A stretch of DNA of 8,593 nt from Clostridia bacterium (GTDB taxonomy: Bacteria > Bacillota > Clostridia > Oscillospirales > QAMX01), in assembly GCA_017547975.1 (NCBI GenBank), contig JAFYNU010000098.1, forward strand, positions 1 to 8,593. Reading direction: 5' to 3'. The translations under genes were made by a program, and so were the position numbers. Shown here piece by piece: positions 1-5,274 of the stretch; the first letter of the stretch is position 1, and each line of letters opens with the position of its first letter. The notes beneath the pieces are model-generated. The model worked only from the letters and a program-made list of their open reading frames with translations. It did not search any database and was not told the origin of the DNA.

Positions 1-30
1 CGGAAATCCGCAAACCCGGAGGGAGAGAAA

Positions 31-51
31 ATAGTGAATAGTGGATAGTAG
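31..51. repeat. Three imperfect tandem heptamers ATAGTRR
   Basis: Three consecutive 7-mers, ATAGTGA, ATAGTGG and ATAGTAG, sit directly before the GC-rich hairpin cassette. Short runs of this type are a familiar ingredient of intergenic repeats in several bacterial groups (recollection, not searched). No coding role is visible. Confidence 0.6.
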
Positions 52-65
52 GGCGGGGGTTTACT

Positions 66-246
66 CCCGCCGCGGTAATGCCGCGACGGCGGGACGGTAG
101 ACCCGTCCCCTACGGTTAGAGTCCCAATGCAACGAAAAGGGGACAGTCGGGGACGCCTGTCCCTACGACGATCTTCCGTATCTTCCCAAGGACTACCCCT
201 CAGTCAAAAATCTTTGATTTTTGACAGCTCCCCTGACAAGGGGAGC
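66..246. repeat. Intergenic cassette of consecutive hairpins
   Basis: This gene-free stretch is almost entirely inverted repeats. CCCGCCG (66-72) pairs with CGGCGGG (87-93), with an inner CGG/CCG pair. GGGACGG (91-97) pairs with CCGTCCC (103-109). GGGACAG (140-146) pairs with CTGTCCC (157-163). A perfect 10-bp AT-rich stem lies at 203-212/216-225, and a perfect 8-bp stem GCTCCCCT/AGGGGAGC at 227-234/239-246 has a GACA loop. The motifs resemble dispersed, non-coding palindromic repeats that I recall from gut Clostridia intergenic regions; membership of a named family was not tested. It lies about 40 bases beyond the stop of the minus-strand methylase gene. No T-run follows the stems in that gene's direction, so a classical terminator is not evident. 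Confidence 0.65.
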
Positions 247-284
247 CTACGGAGCGGGTGCGAACCTGGACCCTGGTACCGCCG

Positions 285-1184
285 TTACGTGGCGGAGATC
301 GATTCGTAAAACATCTCCTTCAGGGCTTCGGTGTTCTCCTCGGAATACTCGATTTCCTCCGAGAGGATGCGGGCGGCGTCAAAAATATCAAGATTGGGGT
401 TATGAATCACCATACTGCAAAGGAGCCGTTCGCAAAGCATGGCAAGACCCAGCCCGGCCAGCATTTCGTCGGTGCTGTCAGCCGGGGAGAGGTGACGGAA
501 AATGAAGTAAGCCAGGGCCCGGGTGAGGGCGGGAATCAATTCGTCCGGGGTGGCGGGGGCGGAGGAATAGGCGGCGAAGAGGGCTTTGTGCTCCCGGTTC
601 AAATATTCCAGACCGGCAAATACCCCCTGCCATACCCCATCGGAATGAAGGGTGGTGGTGATGCCGAAACTGTCGGCGATGTAGGAAAGCCGTTCCGGGT
701 AGGAGAATTCCCGGGTTTTCAAAATCGAGTAAAGATAGTCCCGATAGGGGAGGGGATCGAATTCCGCCTTCTTGGGGGTGCCATCCGTCTGCCCCACCGG
801 GAGGACTTCATCAAAATCGTCGCTTTCCAGGATGATGCGGCAGGCTTCCTCGCAGGACATGCCCAGTCCCACCTCCATCCCCCGGGAGGTAACGTGGTAA
901 AACCGGGGGTGCTCCCGGCAAATTTCGCACAGGGCATCCTCCCCGTGGCGGAGGATGATGCAGCAAAGACCCTTCTCGTCCAGGTGGGGACAGCGGTCGC
1001 CTTCCCCCAGGCGGAAGTGGGGCGGGTCGTCCTCCGCGATGCTTCCCCGGATATCCTCCATGGTTTGGTAGCGGGCGTGGGCGGATGGGTCAATATCGAT
1101 CTCCCAGCCCACACAACAGCTGTGGCGGCAGGCCGAGGCAATGCAGGCAAAACGGGGGTAGTAGGCGGGGGCAAAAAGTGTCAT
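285..1184 (-). CDS. FliB-like flagellin lysine-N-methylase homologue
   Basis: The predicted 299-residue cytoplasmic protein resembles the FliB/YkgJ group, Cys-rich proteins named after flagellin lysine N-methylation. The N-terminus APAYYPRFACI, then C14, C19 and the C23-C24 pair followed by GWEIDID, is the family signature. Further cysteines follow at C65, C74-C75, C86, C89, C111 and C115, a pattern typical of metal or Fe-S cluster binding. The C-terminal half is helical and has no motif I can name. The start at 1184 is preferred over 1190 because GGAGG (1192-1196) lies 7 bases from 1184 but overlaps the spacing needed for 1190. It is transcribed alone, divergently from the glycosidase operon, from an extended -10 promoter. 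No flagellar gene is in the window, so the true substrate is open. From memory the family is often longer (about 370-400 residues), so this may be a compact variant. The homology is fairly sure; the exact function is not. Confidence 0.75.
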   Translation of the reverse strand: MTLFAPAYYPRFACIASACRHSCCVGWEIDIDPSAHARYQTMEDIRGSIAEDDPPHFRLGEGDRCPHLDEKGLCCIILRHGEDALCEICREHPRFYHVTSRGMEVGLGMSCEEACRIILESDDFDEVLPVGQTDGTPKKAEFDPLPYRDYLYSILKTREFSYPERLSYIADSFGITTTLHSDGVWQGVFAGLEYLNREHKALFAAYSSAPATPDELIPALTRALAYFIFRHLSPADSTDEMLAGLGLAMLCERLLCSMVIHNPNLDIFDAARILSEEIEYSEENTEALKEMFYESISAT

Positions 1185-1191
1185 AAGCATC

Positions 1192-1196
1192 CCTCC
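1192..1196 (-). promoter_or_regulatory. Ribosome binding site deciding the methylase start
   Basis: GGAGG on the minus strand stands 7 bases before the ATG at 1184-1182. The upstream in-frame ATG at 1190-1188 begins only 1 base after it, which is too close for normal initiation. Confidence 0.7.
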
Positions 1197-1216
1197 CGAA
1201 AAACGGTGTTTTCTCT

Positions 1217-1245
1217 ATTATAGCAGATGGGGACCCTGTTGCCAA
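1217..1245 (-). promoter_or_regulatory. Sigma-A promoter of the FliB-like gene
   Basis: On the minus strand, -35 TTGGCA (1245-1240), a 17-base spacer and a perfect -10 TATAAT (1222-1217) preceded by TGC, an extended -10. The predicted transcript start near 1210 gives a leader of about 26 bases. Confidence 0.75.
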
Positions 1246-1327
1246 GAAAAATCACAGGAGGAAAGGGGGGATCGGCGGCAGTTTTTCCGCGTTTTTTTGC
1301 TGTGGGATGCCGGAATGGGGATTTTTT

Positions 1328-1343
1328 TCACCGAATCGGGTGA
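1328..1343. promoter_or_regulatory. Candidate operator dyad at the -35 box
   Basis: TCACC (1328-1332) and GGTGA (1339-1343) form a 5-bp dyad with a 6-base centre, and the right arm overlaps the -35 hexamer of the glycosidase promoter. A repressor bound here would block polymerase. The arms are short, so chance is possible, and no regulator gene is in the window. Confidence 0.3.
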
Positions 1344-1369
1344 CAAAGCCCTGTTGGGTGTGATATAAT
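1340..1369 (+). promoter_or_regulatory. Sigma-A promoter of the glycosidase operon
   Basis: -35 GTGACA (1340-1345), an 18-base spacer and a perfect -10 TATAAT (1364-1369) preceded by TGA, making an extended -10. The predicted transcript start is near 1376, about 25 bases before the ATG at 1401. An in-frame ATG at 1368 lies inside this -10 box and so cannot be in the mRNA from this promoter. Confidence 0.78.
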
Positions 1370-1400
1370 GGGCAGAGACCTAAGAGAAAAGGAGAAACCC

Positions 1401-2417
1401 ATGGAACAGGTGAAACACCGAATCCACATTGGGGAGGCCGAGCTGGTACGGGCCGACGCCGATTTTGATTACACCCTGGACGCCCAGTTTGTCCCCATCA
1501 AAAATCCCGACGGCAGCTGGAAATTCCTGAATACCAGCCTGTGCGAAGAACCCTACTTCCACAAGTTCATCGGGGCTGCCGAAAACATCTACCAAAAGTC
1601 CGAACTCTACGAAATGGACAACAACGGTTACCTGGATCTGTGGCCGGCGGGGGTCTGGATCATGAGTGCCTACAAGTTTGAGGACGGGCTCATGGCGGGC
1701 TTCTGCCATCGGGAGATGATCAGCCGTACCGATCCCAATTTCGGCAACTGCTTCTTCATGGGGCTTGCGGTTTCGAGGGACAACGGGGAAAGCTGGAAGT
1801 ATTTGGGGGACGTTTGCTCCAACGTGCTCAACGGGGGAAGCTTCATGGCCAACATGGGGGGCTGTCCCCTTTTGGTGCGGGACGGCTTCTTCTACATCTA
1901 CTTCAACGACGCCGATGCCCAGGGAGTCTACCGGGTCAGCGGAGCCCGCATGAGAATCGACGAAACCCACGACGCTCTGCTGGCGGAAAAGCTTCCCACC
2001 GTGAAAAAGTACACCGGCAACGGCATGTGGGAAACCGACGCCATGAAGGGCACCGGGGCCAACGTCCTGCCCCAAACCGGCTTCCGCCCCGATACCCATG
2101 CCAAGGGGGTCTATTGCAAGGCCCTGGACCGCTATCTGCTCACCGCCCAGACCAATGGGGAAGGGAAGCTCCTGCTCTTCCTGTCCCCCGACTGCGAGCA
2201 CTTTGACGAGTGGCTGGTGGTGGACGACGTGGGGGAGGAAAATCTGTTTATGCAACCCTACTCCTTCTTCATGTCGGTCGACGGGGATTGCAGTGACGAC
2301 ATGAACGTCGTCGGGAAGGAATTCTACATCTACTACCCCCGCAAGGGGCTTGAACACGGACGGGGCTACGGCTACGATCACGACGATCTCTACCGCCGCC
2401 GGGTAATCATCGACTAA
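1401..2417 (+). CDS. Asp-box beta-propeller protein, probable glycoside hydrolase
   Basis: The 338-residue protein has no signal peptide or membrane segment, so it is probably cytoplasmic. It is rich in aromatic and acidic residues and in short alternating strands (FFYIYFND, WLVVDDV, EFYIYYPRKG), as in five-bladed propeller glycosidases. One clear Asp box, S-R-D-N-G-E-S-W, lies at residues 125-132; this motif is known from sialidases and other propeller glycosidases. I cannot assign a GH family, and I see no second Asp box or certain catalytic pair. The start at 1401 is supported by GGAG (1391-1394) 6 bases upstream and by the promoter at 1340-1369, which excludes the in-frame ATG at 1368. 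The GH3 gene starts 18 bases after its stop, so the two are almost surely one operon acting on the same glycan. Alternatives are a GH43-like or GH33-like enzyme or a phosphorylase of similar fold. The gene is sure; the propeller fold is likely; the activity is unknown. Confidence 0.7.
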   Translation: MEQVKHRIHIGEAELVRADADFDYTLDAQFVPIKNPDGSWKFLNTSLCEEPYFHKFIGAAENIYQKSELYEMDNNGYLDLWPAGVWIMSAYKFEDGLMAGFCHREMISRTDPNFGNCFFMGLAVSRDNGESWKYLGDVCSNVLNGGSFMANMGGCPLLVRDGFFYIYFNDADAQGVYRVSGARMRIDETHDALLAEKLPTVKKYTGNGMWETDAMKGTGANVLPQTGFRPDTHAKGVYCKALDRYLLTAQTNGEGKLLLFLSPDCEHFDEWLVVDDVGEENLFMQPYSFFMSVDGDCSDDMNVVGKEFYIYYPRKGLEHGRGYGYDHDDLYRRRVIID

Positions 2418-2435
2418 TATTTTGGAGGGAAATAT

Positions 2436-4565
2436 ATGGATATCAAAGCAAAAGCCAGAGAAATTCTGGCCAATATGAGCCTTTCGGAAAAGCTTGGGCA
2501 GATCACCCAGGTTTCCTACACCGGACAGCCGGTGGAGGAAATGCGGGAGGTCATTCATAAGATTCAGCCCGGTTCCCTGATTCTGTGCGGCTCCGCCCTG
2601 GGCGGGGTGGACCAGCAAAACGCCGTGTCCAGGGAAGCCATCAACACCCTCCAGAAGATCGCCCTGGAGGAAACCGGAAACAAAATCCCCATCCTCTTTG
2701 GCCGGGACGTCATCCACGGTCACCGGGTGGCCTTCCCGGTCCCCCTGACCATGACCGCATCCTGGGATTTTGACTATATTGAAAAAAGCTACGACGCCAT
2801 CCGGGAAGAAGCCATCAACGACGGGGTCAAATGGACCTTCACCCCCATGCTGGATATGTACCGGGAACACCGCTGGGGCCGCATTGTGGAGGGTACCGGG
2901 GAGGATCCCTACCTGGGGGGCGAAATGGCAAAGGCAGTTGTGAAGGGCGTTCAGACCGCCGACCCCGCAGCCCCCAGAGCCATGCTGGCCTGCGCCAAGC
3001 ACTTCGTTGGCTACGGTGCCAGCGAAGGGGGACGGGACTACAACCACACCGAAATTTCCGACTACGCCATGCAAAACTACTACCTGCCCGCCTTCCGGGC
3101 GGCGGTGGACGCGGGATGCGCCACGGTGATGTCCTCCTTCAACGAAATCAACGGTATTCCCACCACCGGGGATAAGCGGGTCATGACCGGCTACCTGCGG
3201 GACCAGATGGGCTTCGAGGGCTTTGTGGTCAGCGACTGGGAAGCCATTGCCCAGATGCACCTCTTCTCCGGCTTTGCCGAAAGCCCCGCTGAAGCCGCCC
3301 GGCTCTCCCTTGCCGCCGGAGTGGATATGGATATGATGGACAACTACTTCCTGGACTACGTGGGGGAACTGGTGACCGAAGGAAAGCTTTCGGTGGAGGA
3401 ACTGGATACCGCCGTCCTGCGCATTCTGGAAACCAAGCTCCGCTACGGCCTCTTTGCCAATCCCTATATTGACGATCAGCCCTACGACCTGGAAAAACAC
3501 ATGGATATGGCACAGAAAATGGCCGAAAAATCCATCGTCCTCCTGAAAAACGAAAAGAAGCTCCTGCCCCTGAAGAAGGGCGCCAGGATCGGCATTGCGG
3601 GTCCCATGGCCCGGTGCGGGTCCGACCTGGTGGGTACCTGGGCGCTGGACTTTGACCCCGCCCTCTCCCGTGACGCCGCCGACGCGCTGGCGGAAAAATT
3701 TGACCTGATTCCCCTTGGGGAAGCCGATTACCGCACCCTCTACCGGGACAACCTGGAAGCCTGCGTGGTGATGCTTGGGGAGACCCGGAAGGTCACCGGC
3801 GAAGCCACCGCCCTGGTGGATATCGGCATCCCGGCGGACCAGCTGGCAGTGGTGGAAAGGCTCAAAAAGCTTGGCAAGCCGGTCATCGGTGTCTTCTGCT
3901 TTGCCCGTCCCATCTCCTTCGGGGAATACGACCGCCTCTTCGACGCCATCCTGTACGCCGGTCACGGCGGTACCCGGGCGGCGGAGGCCATTGCCGCCAT
4001 TCTGGCGGGGGATGCCCAGCCGGAGGGCCGCCTGCCCTTCACCCTGCCTTATCACCAGGGTCAGCTTCCCCTTTACTATAACGCCCTGCCCGGTTCCCGG
4101 AAGATCAACGGCTACTATGGGGATATGGTGCCCGCCCTGTCCAACTACTGCGACGCCACCGGCACCCCCAACTATCCCTTCGGCTACGGTCTGAGCTACA
4201 CCGAATTTGAAATTTCGGAAATCACCGCCGAAACCGAGGTATCCGCCGCCGACCTGGAGGCCGGCAAGACCTTCGACCTTGCGGTGCAGGTGAAGAATGT
4301 GGGCGACGGGGCGGGGGTCGCCGTGCCCCAGCTTTACGTCCGGGACCTCTTCGGCAGCCGCATCCGTCCTCTGCGCTCCCTCCGCGGGCACAAAAAGCTT
4401 GCCCTGGAAGCCGGGGAGGAGAAGACCGTCACCTTCACCCTGGGCAAGGCCGACCTGGGCTACTACCTGGAGGACGGCAGTTTCATCCTGGAAGCCGGGG
4501 AATTCGATATCTTCATCGGCGAAAACTGCCTGACCGAAAACAGGATCCGCGTGACTGTAAAATAA
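2436..4565 (+). CDS. bglX: Glycoside hydrolase family 3 beta-glycosidase
   Basis: The 709-residue protein has the full GH3 layout of BglX-type beta-glucosidases, retaining enzymes that remove terminal beta-linked sugars. The N-terminal barrel (about 1-330) has the substrate-binding GRDVIHGHR (D91), RWGRIVEGTGEDPYL (146-160), AKH (K188, H189) and VVSDW with the nucleophile D267. The second domain (about 350-560) has VTGEATALVDIGIP, in which E456 fits the usual acid/base position. FGYGLS (582-587) leads into a fibronectin-III-like domain (about 600-709). There is no signal peptide, so a cytoplasmic role on imported oligosaccharides is likely. GGAGG (2424-2428) stands 7 bases before the ATG. It is the second gene of an operon with the propeller protein and ends at a strong hairpin. 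In many BglX sequences an Arg follows the acid/base motif (EASSRxD); here the site reads EATALVD. Substrate could be gluco-, xylo- or galacto-configured. The symbol is by family resemblance. Confidence 0.92.
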   Translation: MDIKAKAREILANMSLSEKLGQITQVSYTGQPVEEMREVIHKIQPGSLILCGSALGGVDQQNAVSREAINTLQKIALEETGNKIPILFGRDVIHGHRVAFPVPLTMTASWDFDYIEKSYDAIREEAINDGVKWTFTPMLDMYREHRWGRIVEGTGEDPYLGGEMAKAVVKGVQTADPAAPRAMLACAKHFVGYGASEGGRDYNHTEISDYAMQNYYLPAFRAAVDAGCATVMSSFNEINGIPTTGDKRVMTGYLRDQMGFEGFVVSDWEAIAQMHLFSGFAESPAEAARLSLAAGVDMDMMDNYFLDYVGELVTEGKLSVEELDTAVLRILETKLRYGLFANPYIDDQPYDLEKHMDMAQKMAEKSIVLLKNEKKLLPLKKGARIGIAGPMARCGSDLVGTWALDFDPALSRDAADALAEKFDLIPLGEADYRTLYRDNLEACVVMLGETRKVTGEATALVDIGIPADQLAVVERLKKLGKPVIGVFCFARPISFGEYDRLFDAILYAGHGGTRAAEAIAAILAGDAQPEGRLPFTLPYHQGQLPLYYNALPGSRKINGYYGDMVPALSNYCDATGTPNYPFGYGLSYTEFEISEITAETEVSAADLEAGKTFDLAVQVKNVGDGAGVAVPQLYVRDLFGSRIRPLRSLRGHKKLALEAGEEKTVTFTLGKADLGYYLEDGSFILEAGEFDIFIGENCLTENRIRVTVK

Positions 4566-4573
4566 AAACAAAA

Positions 4574-4598
4574 TCGCCTCCCGATTTCCGGGAGGCGA
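4574..4598. terminator. Bidirectional intrinsic terminator
   Basis: A perfect 10-bp stem (4574-4583 with 4589-4598, core CGCCTCCCG) closes a 5-base loop. On the plus strand it is followed by TTTGTTT soon after the stem, serving the GH3 gene. On the minus strand it is followed by ATTTTGTTTTTATT, serving ywlG. It lies 8 bases after the GH3 stop and 6 bases beyond the ywlG stop, so the converging transcripts share it. Confidence 0.9.
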
Positions 4599-4604
4599 GT
4601 TTGT

Positions 4605-5144
4605 TTACAGTTTTTCCTGGTCGTAGACGGCCCGGATGCCGCCGATGAATTTGGGGCGGGTGCGGGCAGCCACGATGAGGGCTTCCCCAAGCTTGTTTTT
4701 CGAAAGACGCAGGGGGACCGCCACCGGTTTCAGGTGCATGCCGATGAGGGTGAGGCCGATATCCAGCCCGGCGTCGGCCTTGATCGATTCCAGGGCGATG
4801 GGATCGGTGAAGCCCTGCCAGGCGCAGGTGGCAAGGGAACCGCCGGCCTTGGGCTGGGGAATGACGTTGACCTCCTCCCCGCCGGGAAAGGCGGCCCGCT
4901 CGGTGATGATGGCCCGGTTCAAATGCTCACAGCACTGTATGGCCAGGAATACGCCCTTTTCCCGGGTTGCGTCGGAAAGTCCGCGAAAGATTTCCCCGGC
5001 GGTTTCGGGGCTGGAATTGGAGCCGATCCGGGATCCCAGAACCTCGCTTGTGGAACAGCCCACCACAAGGATGCGGCCGGGCTTCAAATTGGCCTTTTCC
5101 AAAAGCTCCCGGGTCAGGGAAAGGGTTTCTTCGTATATGGTCAT
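4605..5144 (-). CDS. ywlG: UPF0340 family protein (YwlG-like, TIGR01440)
   Basis: The 179-residue protein matches the conserved Firmicutes family UPF0340, whose biochemical role is not established. Visible hallmarks are VVGCSTSEVLGSRIGSNSS near residues 25-45, IQCCEHLNRA in the middle, and a Gly-rich C-terminal part ending PKFIGGIRAVYDQEKL. No signal peptide or membrane segment is present, so it should be cytosolic. Its length equals the family norm of about 180. The start at 5144 is chosen because AGGAGG (5155-5160) lies 10 bases upstream; the longer in-frame start at 5366 would run through the promoter and into the divergent guaD gene. It is monocistronic, faces away from guaD and converges on the glycosidase operon. 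Its transcript leader can fold a 5-bp hairpin just before the ribosome site. Family assignment is firm; function is unknown. Confidence 0.9.
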   Translation of the reverse strand: MTIYEETLSLTRELLEKANLKPGRILVVGCSTSEVLGSRIGSNSSPETAGEIFRGLSDATREKGVFLAIQCCEHLNRAIITERAAFPGGEEVNVIPQPKAGGSLATCAWQGFTDPIALESIKADAGLDIGLTLIGMHLKPVAVPLRLSKNKLGEALIVAARTRPKFIGGIRAVYDQEKL

Positions 5145-5161
5145 AAGGGTATTTCCTCCTT

Positions 5162-5176
5162 TGGGGTTTCTCCCCA
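5162..5176 (-). promoter_or_regulatory. 5'-leader stem-loop before the ywlG ribosome site
   Basis: TGGGG (5162-5166) pairs with CCCCA (5172-5176) across a 5-base loop. In the ywlG mRNA this sits at or next to the predicted 5' end (near 5172) and just upstream of AGGAGG. It may stabilise the transcript or tune initiation. The stem is short, so a functional role is uncertain. Confidence 0.35.
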
Positions 5177-5178
5177 TT

Positions 5179-5207
5179 ATCATATCACAAAATCCACGCG
5201 ACTTCAA
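5179..5207 (-). promoter_or_regulatory. Sigma-A promoter of ywlG
   Basis: Minus strand -35 TTGAAG (5207-5202), 17-base spacer and -10 TATGAT (5184-5179), preceded by TGA as an extended -10. The predicted leader is about 28 bases. Confidence 0.72.
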
Positions 5208-5238
5208 TATTCCTTGATTATTTTGGATTTTGTGGTAT
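5182..5238. repeat. Inverted repeat spanning divergent promoters
   Basis: Positions 5182-5196 and 5224-5238 are inverted copies matching at 14 of 15 bases, with an uninterrupted 11-bp core CACAAAATCCA (5186-5196) and TGGATTTTGTG (5224-5234). The arms are separated by 27 bases containing both -35 hexamers. Each arm covers the spacer-to-extended -10 part of one promoter. Since it lies upstream of both transcript starts it is not expected to act as an RNA hairpin; a DNA-binding site for a shared regulator, or an invertible segment, are the possible readings. Confidence 0.75.
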
Positions 5239-5241
5239 ACT
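5214..5241 (+). promoter_or_regulatory. Sigma-A promoter of the guaD operon
   Basis: -35 TTGATT (5214-5219), 16-base spacer and -10 TATACT (5236-5241), preceded by TGG as an extended -10. The predicted transcript start near 5248 gives a leader of about 27 bases, too short for a purine riboswitch. Confidence 0.72.
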
Positions 5242-5274
5242 GTGGAGGAAAACCAAGGCGAAAGAGAGAAGCTC

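Noticed and set aside
66..246. CRISPR array or tRNA-like RNA in the hairpin region
   Set aside because: There are no evenly spaced identical direct repeats and no cloverleaf; the stems differ in sequence and spacing.
279..295. CCGCC/GGCGG hairpin overlapping the methylase stop as its terminator
   Set aside because: The stem is 5 bp, spans the stop codon, and has no T-run in the transcript direction.
127..309. A 60-codon frame in the left repeat region
   Set aside because: It is made of hairpin repeat sequence, has no ribosome site and overlaps the end of the methylase gene.
258..1223. A 321-codon plus-strand frame opposite the FliB-like gene
   Set aside because: It is the in-register shadow of a gene with clear motifs, promoter and ribosome site; its product is Gly-rich with no recognisable domain.
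1275..1298. GCGG/CCGC hairpin followed by a T-run, as a possible terminator
   Set aside because: The stem has only 4 bp with an 8-base loop, and no transcript is expected to end there since it lies between divergent promoters.
1380..4571. A 1,063-codon minus-strand open frame across both glycosidase genes
   Set aside because: It is exactly in register with two well-supported plus-strand genes, its product is low-complexity Gly/His/Val-rich, and no ribosome site or family match supports it. Codon bias explains it.
5242..5274. Purine riboswitch upstream of guanine deaminase
   Set aside because: The leader after the predicted transcript start is about 27 bases, far too short for the aptamer, and no such conserved core is seen.
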